Shown: positions 1 to 8,351, counted from the first letter of the stretch. The stretch is DNA of 64,000 nt from Hoylesella marshii DSM 16973 = JCM 13450 (GCF_000146675.1 NZ_GL397214.1:1555247-1619246), one strand, 5' to 3'. The notes: generated by a model not told the origin, from the sequence alone. Numbers and translations are program-made.

Positions 1-951
1 ACCATCGATGTGAAAGGCAATCCCAACGGCGAGGTGCTCATCGACGGTTTCTTGCTCGACCTCGGCATGCAGAACAACTACCAGCGTGCCGACCCCTCCG
101 ACCCGCGCTGCGGATGCTGCGAAGGCTGTGAGACCGGACGCATCACCCCGGGTGGCGAAGTCAACGGCCTGTCGCACCAGCTGATGAAAGGCAATACCGA
201 GGGACGGCTCATCGTGCGCAACTGCGTCTTTGCCAACGGCCTCTACTTCGGTTTGCAAATGACCAACCTCGGCGGCCATTGGGAGATATACAACAACGTG
301 TTTATCTCCAACGTCTATGCCGCATGCAGCGTTTCGGGCGCAGCAGCCATGGGTAAACCCATCTCCGCCTCGGTAGACTTCCACCACAACACGGTGCTCT
401 TTTCGTGGTGTCGCACGAAAGAGATGGAAGACATGGGCTACGGCTATCGATACATGATTGGCGTCCATGGCGACGTGCACGACAACATCTTCGGATGCAG
501 TAACCTCGGTGCCCTCGACCGCACACACATCGACTCCAACAAAGCCCACGAGGCCGACCGCAAGACCTCGGCCTACAACAACATGTTCTTTATGAACGCC
601 GCCGACCTCGTACTGCCCTCCACGGGCGGCAAGTGGACGCTCGTCAAGGCCGCACGCTTCGACGAAGTAGACCAGATGGCCAAATGCGAGGGCAACATCG
701 AAGCCCCCCAAAACAGCAACATCCTCAAAAAGATAGACCCTGCCTACCTCAAGGGATTCGCTACACTCAAGGTGGTTAGCAACACTTCCTTTGATGCCAA
801 CTCGGCCGCCAACCTCTATCGTCAGGTCAACGGCATGAACATGCAGGGCACATCAACCACACGCGTGTCGATGTATGGCAATCGCTACGATGCCGACAAA
901 GCCCTCTCGCTCTTTGGCGCAGAAAGTCGTTACGGCGCACAACTACCATAA
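1..951 (+). CDS. C-terminal part of a right-handed beta-helix-like secreted protein (5' end outside window)
   Basis: The reading frame is open from the first base, so the true start lies upstream. A GTG at 10 is the first possible start inside the window but is unlikely to be the real one. The visible residues hold short spaced repeats of the type I-x-N-N-V-F, F-H-H-N-T-V and V-H-D-N-I-F, as in parallel beta-helix proteins (pectate-lyase-like or chondroitinase-B-like folds). A cysteine cluster (CGCCEGC) lies about 35 residues into the visible part. I could not assign a substrate. It precedes a lipoprotein gene by 28 bases on the same strand and may share its transcript. Function beyond 'beta-helix, probably surface or secreted' is not supported. 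Confidence 0.7.
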   Translation, partial: TIDVKGNPNGEVLIDGFLLDLGMQNNYQRADPSDPRCGCCEGCETGRITPGGEVNGLSHQLMKGNTEGRLIVRNCVFANGLYFGLQMTNLGGHWEIYNNVFISNVYAACSVSGAAAMGKPISASVDFHHNTVLFSWCRTKEMEDMGYGYRYMIGVHGDVHDNIFGCSNLGALDRTHIDSNKAHEADRKTSAYNNMFFMNAADLVLPSTGGKWTLVKAARFDEVDQMAKCEGNIEAPQNSNILKKIDPAYLKGFATLKVVSNTSFDANSAANLYRQVNGMNMQGTSTTRVSMYGNRYDADKALSLFGAESRYGAQLP

Positions 952-979
952 ATAAGCCAACAATTTTAATAACAGCAAT

Positions 980-1600
980 ATGAAAAGACAAACAATCTTT
1001 GCAAGCGCGGCGAAAGCAGCTTTCGCCCTTGCAGCAGTAGTAATGATGAGCACCGTATTTACCTCGTGCTCGAAAGACAACGACGAACCGAAGCCCGAAC
1101 CGAAGGCCAACACCGTAACCATCGACGGCGCAGAGAGACCCATCGTCAAGGCCGAATACGCAGACATGGACGACGGCGACTACTGCCTCGACCTCTACGC
1201 ATCCGATGACGATAATAAAATGGTGGAAATTCAACTGAACAAAGACCTGCATATGACCGGCAGCGCCATCGACCTGACCCAAAAGGAAGCGAACCACGAC
1301 GGAAACTACAATTGGTTGGTAGAATACGATAAGCCCGACGACACTAAGCTCATCTATACTTACGGCAGGCCCGGCAATGATTTCCCCGTCTTCACCACCG
1401 GCACGCTTACCATCAGCGGCTCGCCCGAAGGCACCATTAACATCAAGCTCGAAAACGGGCGCGTAAAAGGCAAAGACGGCGCGGAACATACCCTCACCAT
1501 CAGCTACAGCGGCACGATGACGAAATATGTAGCCCCCGAGCCGAAGGAAAACACCGTGACCATCGACGTCGCAGAGAGACCCATCCTCAAGGCCGAATAA
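980..1600 (+). CDS. SCSKDND lipoprotein, copy 1, with run-on into a degenerate duplicate
   Basis: The protein has 206 residues. A signal peptide with lipobox F-T-S-C (Cys30) is followed by the acidic linker SKDNDE, typical of an exported Bacteroidetes lipoprotein. The mature part is one domain of roughly 130 residues that starts with TVTIDG and ends with HTLTISYSG. The same domain recurs in the gene at 5992 and in the C-terminus of the gene at 2216. The last 30 residues (EPKENTVTIDV...) repeat the domain start, because the gene runs into a damaged tandem copy of itself and stops there. The natural domain end is near 1530. The first 25 codons are almost identical in DNA to those of the gene at 5992. 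Family function is not known to me. Confidence 0.8.
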   Translation: MKRQTIFASAAKAAFALAAVVMMSTVFTSCSKDNDEPKPEPKANTVTIDGAERPIVKAEYADMDDGDYCLDLYASDDDNKMVEIQLNKDLHMTGSAIDLTQKEANHDGNYNWLVEYDKPDDTKLIYTYGRPGNDFPVFTTGTLTISGSPEGTINIKLENGRVKGKDGAEHTLTISYSGTMTKYVAPEPKENTVTIDVAERPILKAE

Positions 1601-1904
1601 GAAGACTGAACAAAGACCTGCATATGACCGGCAGCCCCGTAGACCTGACCAAAAGGAAGCGAACCACGACGGAAACTACAATTGGTTGGTAGAATACGAT
1701 AAGCCCGACGGCAATAAGCTCATCGATTCTTACGGCGCCCCCGGCGAGGATGACTACCCCGTCTTCACCACCGGCACGCTTACCATCAGCGGCTCGCCCG
1801 AGAGCACCCTCAACATCCGGCTCGAAAACGGGCGCGTAAAAGGCGAAGACGGCGCGGAACACACCCTCACCATCAGCTATAGCGGCACGATGACGGAGTT
1901 GTAA
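1530..1904 (+). pseudogene. Truncated, frameshifted tandem copy of the lipoprotein domain
   Basis: Bases from about 1530 repeat the domain of the preceding gene at high identity. Compared with copy 1, about 70 bases are missing just after the shared GGCCGAATA at 1592-1600, which creates the stop codon of the upstream frame. One further C is missing in CTGACCAAAAGG (copy 1 has CTGACCCAAAAGG). The rest of the domain is intact in another frame, readable from 1686 to 1904 and ending HTLTISYSGTMTEL. The piece has no signal peptide or start context of its own. It looks like a recent duplication that was then damaged; an assembly collapse is the main alternative. Confidence 0.7.
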
Positions 1905-1992
1905 ACGCCCCACGCCCGCGCCCCCCGAAACAAGGAAACCAAAGGGGCGCGGGGCTTCCAACTACTTGGAAGCCGGTAAAAAACACTCAAGA
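1905..1992 (+). repeat. GC-rich stem-forming intergenic segment
   Basis: After the degenerate copy the DNA holds complementary C-rich and G-rich blocks (CGCCCGCGCCCC at 1914-1925 against GGGGCGCGGGGC near 1944-1956), then the small inverted repeat CTTCCAA-CTAC-TTGGAAG. It resembles the segment near 6581-6640, which also joins GGAAACCAA/GGAAAACCAA to a GGGGC-type block and CTTC. It probably ends transcription from the lipoprotein gene, but there is no T-tract. Confidence 0.4.
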
Positions 1993-2180
1993 CCCCAAAA
2001 GTGACCCTCACAACGTGCAAAAAATGGCTTAAAAACCCAAAAGTGACCCTCACAACGTGCAAAAAATGGCTTAAAACCCCAAAAGTGACCCTCACAATGG
2101 GCAAAAAATGGCTTAAAAGCCCAAAAGTGACCCTCACAATGGGCAAAAAATGACTTAAAAGCCCAAAAGTGACCCTCACG
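1993..2180 (+). repeat. 42-bp tandem repeat, about 4.5 copies
   Basis: The motif CCCAAAAGTGACCCTCAC recurs with GTGACC at 2001, 2043, 2085, 2127 and 2169, an exact 42-base period. Units are separated by (A/G)CAANGNGCAAAAAATGNCTTAAAA. The first two units read CAACGTGC and the next two CAATGGGC, so the array is diverging in blocks. Forty-two is divisible by three, so one minus-strand frame reads through without stops; I regard that frame as spurious. The array sits just before the start of the gene at 2216. Confidence 0.9.
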
Positions 2181-2215
2181 ACATATTAATCATTATCAAT
2201 TAAAACACTAAAAAA

Positions 2216-3430
2216 ATGTTATTAAAAGAAATTCAAAAAGCTCGTCTCCGCAACATGGAGCACTACCAGTTTGGCATTCACATCTACGAAATGTGCAAAG
2301 AAGCCAACATCGAAAAACTCAACACCCTGCTGCCCGCGCTCAAAGTGTGCATAGAGGGCGAGGCCGAGGCACTGAACCTGCCCCGCGGACAAGAGTTTAT
2401 AACCGAAATCAGAGAACTCGACGCCGTGCGCGACGAAAGCTATCGCGCCCTGCAACTGTGCGTAGAATTGGCTAAACACAAACGCGCCGCCGACATAAAG
2501 AAAGCAGCCGCCGAGGTGGAAAAAGTGATGAAACGCTATCCGGGCGTGGCTACGCAGAGCAACGATGCCGAAACAGGCAGCATCAAAAACCTTGTGGTAG
2601 ACCTGAACGACGCAAAAGTGAAACCCCACGTGCTGAAAATCGGAGCCAAGGCCGACCTCGACCAGCTGGCAGCCGATAATGAGGCATTCGACAAAATGTT
2701 TCGCGCCAACTTCATTGATACCACGCTCAACAGCGCGTTCGACATCAAAAAGCTGCGCGCCACCACCGATGTAGCCATCAATGCCGTGCTGCGACGCATC
2801 GACTCGCTCGACGACCTCGAGCCCGAAACCGTAGGTCTGGTAGCACTCGTAAATCGATACAACAGACTTGTCGAAAACCGCCAAACCACCCTGGCCATGC
2901 GCAAAGCAGCCGCCGAGAAAAAGAAACCCAGCGACGGCGAGAAACCCAAAGACAAAAAAGGAAAGAAGGGCAAGAAGGAAGAACCCGACACGGGCGGCGA
3001 CGTGAAACTACCCGCCGAGGGCGGCATCCTCGTAGACAACAGCCTGAAAACACTGCGCAAAGCCATCATCGCAAAAGCCACCGAAGGGGAATACTACCTC
3101 GAACTGCGGCTCGATGAGGAAAGCAAAGAAAGCTTCTGCGTGAACTTCAACCCCCTCACAGGCAACGAAAAAGCCATCGACATGACCCGCGAAAGCACCG
3201 TCGTCTGGGCATTGTCCTACAACAAAGGCGGCAAACGCCTCTTCTACGCCGACGGCAGCGGCCAAAAACACAAATGCGATGCCGGCACCCTGCTCTACGA
3301 CATCGACGTGGAAAGCGGCCACTATCAGGTGAGCATCACCGATGCACGACTGAGCCACGGCGAGATAGGCGACGGCAAACCCCACACATTCGCCCTGCGC
3401 ATCAACGGCACGGCCGAGGTGAAGAAATAA
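2216..3430 (+). CDS. DUF6261-like protein fused to the lipoprotein-type domain
   Basis: The protein has 404 residues and no signal peptide. Residues 1-230 are a helical region resembling the Bacteroidetes family DUF6261 (MLLKEIQKARLRNMEHYQF start; helices rich in E, K and A). A Lys/Pro/Glu linker lies near 235-262 (EKKKPSDGEKPKDKKGKKG). Residues from about 270 to 404 match the domain of the lipoproteins at 980 and 5992: YYLELRL aligns with YCLDLYA, KAIDMTRE with SAIDLTQK, CDAGTLLYDI with FTTGTLTISG, and PHTFALRINGT with EHTLTISYSGT. I read the alignment by eye. The absence of an export signal is odd, since the related domain is otherwise on lipoproteins. Its function is unknown. Confidence 0.75.
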   Translation: MLLKEIQKARLRNMEHYQFGIHIYEMCKEANIEKLNTLLPALKVCIEGEAEALNLPRGQEFITEIRELDAVRDESYRALQLCVELAKHKRAADIKKAAAEVEKVMKRYPGVATQSNDAETGSIKNLVVDLNDAKVKPHVLKIGAKADLDQLAADNEAFDKMFRANFIDTTLNSAFDIKKLRATTDVAINAVLRRIDSLDDLEPETVGLVALVNRYNRLVENRQTTLAMRKAAAEKKKPSDGEKPKDKKGKKGKKEEPDTGGDVKLPAEGGILVDNSLKTLRKAIIAKATEGEYYLELRLDEESKESFCVNFNPLTGNEKAIDMTRESTVVWALSYNKGGKRLFYADGSGQKHKCDAGTLLYDIDVESGHYQVSITDARLSHGEIGDGKPHTFALRINGTAEVKK

Positions 3431-3458
3431 TACGATTAAAAACAAACAACACTCAAAA

Positions 3459-3532
3459 CAATTTAACCCAACGCCCGAGCCTCGACACGGTGTTGCTCTG
3501 AAAAGAGATTTAGCAGGGGGCAAGTTGAAAGT
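3459..3532 (+). repeat. Intergenic element, degenerate copy
   Basis: The segment TTAACCC-AACGCCCGAGCC ... AGCAGGGGGCAA aligns with 4919-4995 (TAAACCCCAACGCCCAAGCC ... TATCGGGGGCAA). Both copies sit immediately before a gene for a secreted protein. Here the inner hairpin is reduced to CTCT-GAAA-AGAG. Confidence 0.5.
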
Positions 3533-4892
3533 ATGATTAAAATCAATCAAATAATAACGGTATCGGCAGCCATTGCGCTAACATTTGCCATCGCAACGCC
3601 CGCAGAGGCGCAGTTGGGCGGTCTGCTCAACAAGGCCAAAAAAGGCGATTAAGAAAAACGTAGAGAAAATCGACGACAACACGACCGCTACCCCAAATAA
3701 CAGTCGCAAAGGCAAAAGGGAACGGGCGGAATCGCTGGTTGTTCTGCACCAAGAGGATTTCAATCCCTCGGAAGCCGCGCTGGCTGCAAACCCGCTTGCC
3801 AAGAGCGAAACCGTGCCCGAGAAATTCTCGAAAAGCTACAAAGACCTGTATGCCGCCTACGAGCATCTCGATTCGTATTATTTCCCGCTGCAACCCTACT
3901 ACAAATATCCCACCCTATATGCTTTGGGCGAGGAGCAACTCATTTACCCGTGGGCACGCTTTCTTAAGGAGGCTAAGAAAATTCTGGCTTTCCCTGTGGG
4001 TACCACTCTGGGTGATATCACAATAGGGCTTGTAGGCTACGACGACGGAGTGACAGAACTTGTTTCGGCAGACGGACAGAAATTGGCAATGCACGCCGAC
4101 GAGTTTTTCCGCTATCCCATGGCAGCACGCTTCTTTGCCGACCCCAACTGCGACGAGTCGGTGTGGAACCTTGCCATGTTGCTTGCCTACAACAACGGTC
4201 GCTTCAGGGCAGTGAAAGCATATACCACGACACAAAACTCCGGCGTGGCAGATGCAAAGCGGGGATGGATGTTCCCCTACAGCGATGGAGGGGAATGCAA
4301 CGAACGTGAAGCGCTGATGAAACTCATGGCACGCTCTGTTGTAGACATCGACCTTATTGCCAAATGCGTGCTGCAACTCTATCAAGGCATGGAGAGCGAG
4401 AAAGAGGCTACCAAAAAGGCACTCTATTTGATTGCTGCCAACGAACTGTATAAACAAGTGCTGATGGAGCACGATAAATTCTCCGCGAACTCCTCGAAGC
4501 TGAACAAGCAACTGATGTACTACACCCGTTACAACGGCACCCCCGAATATTCTGAGATTGTCGACGCAGCCATCGTGAAGCCCGAACCGCCTACGATGGC
4601 CCTCAAGCCCGGTGCCTTGGATAAGCAACTCAATGCTCAAGTGCTGCGCATCATCCGGCAGCAATATCCGGACATTATTCGCGTGGTGGTTATCAACGAT
4701 GCGTGGAAAGTGCACACCAACGGCATTGTGCCCACCGACCGCGCCGTAATGGCATGGGCTGTTTATCGCAATAAAAAAGGTAAACTCGAAGCTCACGACT
4801 ACAGTTTCTGCCAGGATTATCAAGGCGGTGGCAGATATGGCGCCCTGCGCTACAAAGGCGTCGGCACGACTACAGTTTATGTAAAGCAGTAA
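3533..4892 (+). pseudogene. Secreted protein of unknown family, split by a frameshift at an A6 run
   Basis: ATG at 3533 opens MIKINQIITVSAAIALTFAIATPAEAQ, a clear signal peptide, and continues LGGLLNKAKKGD-stop (stop at 3650-3652). Removing one A from the A6 run in GCCAAAAAAGGCG restores AKKAIKKNVEKIDDN and joins the long frame that ends at 4892. The long frame alone would start at 3585 with an arginine-rich, unnatural N-terminus. The product would have about 450 residues. The part F-S-K-S-Y-K-D-L-Y-A-A-Y-E-H-L with FPLQPYYKYP matches the gene at 6824 (YEHLSKWYYPYQPYYHY). Its C-terminus (about 150 residues ending GVGTTTVYVKQ) is absent from that paralogue. The lesion may be a real mutation, slippage-dependent expression or a sequencing error. 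Confidence 0.7.
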
Positions 4893-4918
4893 GCACCAAC
4901 AACGTAGCATCCTATATA

Positions 4919-4995
4919 ATGTAAACCCCAACGCCCAAGCCCCCGCAAGGCGTTCCCTCTCTCTCAACAAGAGAGAGGGTTATCGGGGGCAAAAA
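4919..4995 (+). repeat. Intergenic element with nested hairpin
   Basis: The outer stem is GCCCCCG (4939-4945) with CGGGGGC (4984-4990). The inner stem is CCCTCTCTC (4955-4963) with GAGAGAGGG (4971-4979). The element matches 3459-3532 in order and spacing and ends ten bases before the start codon of the gene at 5001. No T-tract follows, so it may be a mobile or structural repeat rather than a plain terminator. Confidence 0.6.
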
Positions 4996-5000
4996 CGATA

Positions 5001-5948
5001 ATGAAAAAGTATTTACTAAAAAACAAGTTGGCAGCCACAGCCGCACTACTGTTTGCGCTGCTCGCCCTGCCCGCAACCATGCTGGCACAAGATTTATCTT
5101 TTGGCAGCGTAAAAGTAACGTATGCTAACTGTAACAACCTTGTAGATGCTTTTAAAACCTACTATAAAAATATAGGCATCTTTGGCAACGCCTTCTGCAA
5201 TGCCAGCGGAACGGTGAAGTACGACTTCGCCACCAATACCCTTACACTCAACAATGCCAACATCACCCTCACCACCAATCCGGGAACAGTCAACGGCATC
5301 GTATTTAATAGCGATATGGACGTGCTGAAGGTAAACCTCATCGGCCACAACGTTATCAACAGCGGAACGGCAGCCTTTCACCAAACGCGCAACGTCAACA
5401 CCGGCCGCGACCCGGAGCTTATTTTTACCGGAACAGGCACGCTGAAAATAACCAACAAAGGCACGCTAAGTAGCAAGTATGCCGGCATCAATCTGTATGC
5501 CGACGGTAAAATGTCGGTGCAATGCAAAGAACTCAGCGTTACCAGCATAAACGGCCTGGGCATAGGTGCCAACTATAACTACGCCTCTAACGGCAGGCTT
5601 ACGCTGAGCATCGGCAACAGCGCCACATTGATAGCCAAAGGTAAAGCAGGTTCTATTGCGAAAGTCAACAACTTTTCGATGGGCAGTAGTTTAAAGTTTC
5701 ACAAGCCTGCGGGCGCACGCTTTAACAACAGCAAGCACGCCGTGTGCGACGCCACCGGAAACGTGATAACTGCCGAGGTGGTATGTGCCCCCAGCAACTG
5801 GGTTCCCTCCGGCATCGAAGCCATAAAAGCCGACATACCCGCCACGCGTCAGGGCATCTACACCCTTGACGGTGCTCACCTCGACGGCGAACTGAAAAAC
5901 CTGCCCCAAGGCATCTACATCGTAGACGGTCGCAAGGTAGTGAAATAA
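5001..5948 (+). CDS. Secreted beta-rich protein with Prevotella-type C-terminal tail
   Basis: The protein has 315 residues. A signal peptide (MKKYLLKNKLAATAALLFALLALPATMLA) is cut before QDLSF. The middle part, about residues 65-250, is made of short beta repeats with pairs such as YDFATNTLTLNNANITL, ELIFTGTGTLKITN and NGRLTLSIGN, resembling Bacteroidetes DUF4353-like carbohydrate-binding beta-solenoids. The last 45 residues (RQGIYTLDGAHLDGELKNLPQGIYIVDGRKVVK, quoted here in part as GIYTLDG...GIYIVDGRKVVK) follow the tail common on secreted Prevotella proteins and probably act in surface sorting. The preceding 80 bases hold a nested hairpin. The ligand is unknown. Confidence 0.75.
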   Translation: MKKYLLKNKLAATAALLFALLALPATMLAQDLSFGSVKVTYANCNNLVDAFKTYYKNIGIFGNAFCNASGTVKYDFATNTLTLNNANITLTTNPGTVNGIVFNSDMDVLKVNLIGHNVINSGTAAFHQTRNVNTGRDPELIFTGTGTLKITNKGTLSSKYAGINLYADGKMSVQCKELSVTSINGLGIGANYNYASNGRLTLSIGNSATLIAKGKAGSIAKVNNFSMGSSLKFHKPAGARFNNSKHAVCDATGNVITAEVVCAPSNWVPSGIEAIKADIPATRQGIYTLDGAHLDGELKNLPQGIYIVDGRKVVK

Positions 5949-5991
5949 TACATTAGATAAACAACTTAATCCATTTAAAATTAAAATGTAT

Positions 5992-6570
5992 ATGACAACA
6001 AAAACAATCTTCGCAAGTTGTGCGAAAGCAGCTTTCGCCCTTGCAGCAGTAGTGATGATGAGCGCAGCATTCACCTCGTGCTCGAAAGACAATGACAACA
6101 ACGATGGCAGAACGACTCCCCTGCCGGAGCCCAAGGCGCAGACCATGACCATCGACGGTATAGAAAAGCCTATAACCAAAGCTACTTACGAAGATAGGGG
6201 CACCGACAAGTGCTGGCTTCGACTCTTTCCCAGTAACGACGAGGACGAGGTTCTGAAATTAGAACTGTCCATAACACGCCACATCACTGGTAAACTCATC
6301 GACCTGACCCAAAGAGAAAAGCCTGTAAATGATACGGAATTGTATTGGTCGGTAAGATATTTTGTGAACGGTCATAACACCACGCTTTTGGGCAGTTGGG
6401 GCAATCCCGATGCTTCCTCTCCCCTCTTTACCACCGGCACGCTCACCGTGAGCAATCCGACCGGCAACAGCTTCACCATCGTGCTGAGAAACGGGCGCGT
6501 GATAGGCATCAACGACGGCAAGGAGCACACCATCACCGTCAGCTACAGCGGCCCGATAACGAAGGAATAA
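5992..6570 (+). CDS. SCSKDND lipoprotein, copy 2
   Basis: The protein has 192 residues starting at MTTKTIFAS; an ATG two codons earlier (5986) is also possible. The lipobox Cys is residue 30, as in the gene at 980. The first 25 codons are nearly the same in DNA as in that gene and contain the same perfect palindrome, GCGAAAGC-A-GCTTTCGC. The mature domain is clearly related but far more diverged: TMTIDGIEKPITKA, LIDLTQRE, FTTGTLTVSN, EHTITVSYSG. This contrast between a conserved leader and a diverged body suggests recombination in the leader. It is probably a surface or periplasmic lipoprotein; its function is unknown. A strong hairpin follows the stop codon. Confidence 0.8.
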   Translation: MTTKTIFASCAKAAFALAAVVMMSAAFTSCSKDNDNNDGRTTPLPEPKAQTMTIDGIEKPITKATYEDRGTDKCWLRLFPSNDEDEVLKLELSITRHITGKLIDLTQREKPVNDTELYWSVRYFVNGHNTTLLGSWGNPDASSPLFTTGTLTVSNPTGNSFTIVLRNGRVIGINDGKEHTITVSYSGPITKE

Positions 6571-6574
6571 AACA

Positions 6575-6612
6575 CCCTTGGTTTTCCTCCCCTCGGGGAG
6601 GAAAACCAAGGG
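6575..6612 (+). terminator. 18-bp perfect hairpin after lipoprotein copy 2
   Basis: CCCTTGGTTTTCCTCCCC (6575-6592) pairs fully with GGGGAGGAAAACCAAGGG (6595-6612), leaving a two-base loop. It starts five bases after the stop codon at 6570. There is no T-tract, so termination is likely but not certain. Parts of the stem recur at 1931-1945. Confidence 0.6.
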
Positions 6613-6823
6613 GACGCGGCGCTTCGTAGCACATGCCGGAGGGTCAGACTTCCAACAAGAGCAGAGGCGTGCGACAGACGGCATCCGTTTCTTTTCATCA
6701 TGATTCTCATAATAACCATGCTTGTTTTGTCCACGCTTTGCTCTTCCTCTCGAAAGAAAGGCCGAACCACATTCAATATCTATGGAGAGAGACTCTTTCA
6801 TTCACCATTCAAACATAAACAAA

Positions 6824-7963
6824 ATGATTTTTACCAACAACCTCATCACCTTAACATTGCTTGCTCTATGCAGTTTGCCTATATGTGCACAGCCGTCCGT
6901 CAGACAAGATAACGTGGAAGTGCGCGTGGCCGCTAAGACTTTTAATGCCGCCAAGAGCTTTCTCGGAACAAAGATAAATGCCGACGACACATGGACAGAC
7001 GTAGGAAACACCTTTACTCATAACCCCAATTTCAAAAGCCATGCTCAAAGAAATGTGCTGTGGTTTCCCGATTACCGGCTGCAACCTTTCCAATCTTCTG
7101 CCAAAGCTAAGGCGGCTGACCCGCAAGCCGATTCCAAAAAGATAGACAGAGGATTTACGCAAGACTACTCGCACATTCATGCCTTCTACGAACACCTCAG
7201 TAAATGGTATTACCCGTATCAGCCGTATTACCACTACCGAGACTTCTATTGGATGCACAACGACGACGACAACAAACGGATGCTCACGGAGTTCAATCAC
7301 TTTGCCAAACAGGTGGTGGCCTCCACGGGGCGCCGTCCGGCAAAGTTCGCCTACCACGCCGTGACCCTGCCCGACGGTACCCATGCCCACGTACCCTACG
7401 ATGAGCGGTTCCGCACGGCATGGACAGCACTCTACCTATCTAACCCCACCAGCATCAAAGCTTTCCAATACTATGCCATGACGCTCCTGTCTACCGACCC
7501 CATATTGGCTCATTGCTTCGAGAACGTAGCCCCTGCCGCGAAAGGTGGGAAGTACACAACTCCTCATCGAGAACAGTTTGAGAAGATGCGCACAAACAGA
7601 GACAAGATGACACTCATCATGGCGGCCAACTACTTGAAATACGAAGACTTGTGCCAATTTATCCAACGCAACTTCCAACGCTTCGAGACGGCAGAGACCG
7701 CCTACGGTAAGCTGTTGGCCGGCTGGGTAGGTCACGTGACCTATCAGAATGTATTCAAAAACCACCGTAACCACAAGGAAGACAGCGCAGAAGTGCAAAC
7801 GTTCAACCGCCTTGACGCAGCTTTCCTGAAAGGTTATCCGGCTTTACGCGACCAATTAGCGAAAGAGACCGGTCTATGGTCTGCTCCTGTCGCCGATACC
7901 AAGTGCTCCGCCACAGAGAAGAAATGGCCTGTGGGCAAGCGTGGCAAGGGACGTCGCCGGTAA
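6824..7963 (+). CDS. Secreted protein, shorter paralogue of the gene at 3533
   Basis: The protein has 379 residues from ATG 6824, chosen because it gives the signal peptide MIFTNNLITLTLLALCSLPICAQ. An in-frame ATG at 6722 would add 34 residues with no export character. Residues from about 105 to 150 (YSHIHAFYEHLSKWYYPYQPYYHY) match the frameshifted gene at 3533. This one lacks the paralogue's C-terminal domain and ends in a basic tail, KRGKGRRR. I do not recognise the family. Its place beside the lipoproteins and its export signal suggest an envelope role. Confidence 0.7.
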   Translation: MIFTNNLITLTLLALCSLPICAQPSVRQDNVEVRVAAKTFNAAKSFLGTKINADDTWTDVGNTFTHNPNFKSHAQRNVLWFPDYRLQPFQSSAKAKAADPQADSKKIDRGFTQDYSHIHAFYEHLSKWYYPYQPYYHYRDFYWMHNDDDNKRMLTEFNHFAKQVVASTGRRPAKFAYHAVTLPDGTHAHVPYDERFRTAWTALYLSNPTSIKAFQYYAMTLLSTDPILAHCFENVAPAAKGGKYTTPHREQFEKMRTNRDKMTLIMAANYLKYEDLCQFIQRNFQRFETAETAYGKLLAGWVGHVTYQNVFKNHRNHKEDSAEVQTFNRLDAAFLKGYPALRDQLAKETGLWSAPVADTKCSATEKKWPVGKRGKGRRR

Positions 7964-8223
7964 CAAACGTCTACGGGCAGTTGTCGGAAGGAGAAACGTC
8001 TCCGTCGGCAATGGAGGCGCAGATGGCAACAAGATTGCTTTTTTCATCATCATTTTCCCTAAATTCCTCTTTCGCAGTCTCGTTACGCCATTCCTCCTTC
8101 CGCAATTTGCCCTTCATTAGAGATATTTCATTTTATTCGTTTTTATTCATTTGTTTCGGCAATTACAGACTAAAGCGTTGCCGCTTAGGCTAAAGTGATT
8201 GCTTTGTTTTCAAGTTAGTTTGT

Positions 8224-8261
8224 CCTCAAGGTCGCTGTGAAGCCATACCTTGAGGTTTTTT
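8224..8261 (+). terminator. Rho-independent terminator
   Basis: CCTCAAGGT (8224-8232) pairs with ACCTTGAGG (8247-8255), followed at once by TTTTTT. It lies 260 bases after the gene at 6824 and is the best candidate to end that transcript. Confidence 0.8.
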
Positions 8262-8351
8262 CATCCTCCCTCTATCCGTTTGTCACACACGCCAGCTCCG
8301 TCATTGTGGAGCACAACAATACCATATCATAATGGTACGAGGTGTAATGTA

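Noticed and set aside
827..1489. Minus-strand frame of 220 codons opposite the lipoprotein gene
   Set aside because: It is the shadow of a GC-rich coding strand, and the plus frame has a clear signal peptide and paralogue.
1877..2179. Minus-strand 100-codon frame with 14-residue repeats
   Set aside because: It is a by-product of the 42-bp tandem repeat, and there is no promoter or start context.
2222..2884. Minus-strand frame of 220 codons opposite the DUF6261-like gene
   Set aside because: It is a shadow frame; the plus-strand protein has recognisable domains.
3620..3660. Programmed -1 ribosomal frameshift at the A6 run
   Set aside because: Joining the frames needs +1 (or -2), not -1, so the classic A-AAA-AAG mechanism does not fit; mutation or slippage is simpler.
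3915..4970. Minus-strand frame of 351 codons opposite the secreted-protein gene
   Set aside because: The plus frame matches a paralogue at 6824; the minus frame has no family likeness.
7876..8193. Plus-strand frame of 105 codons after the gene at 6824
   Set aside because: It begins inside the upstream gene, and its second half is serine- and phenylalanine-rich with no start context.
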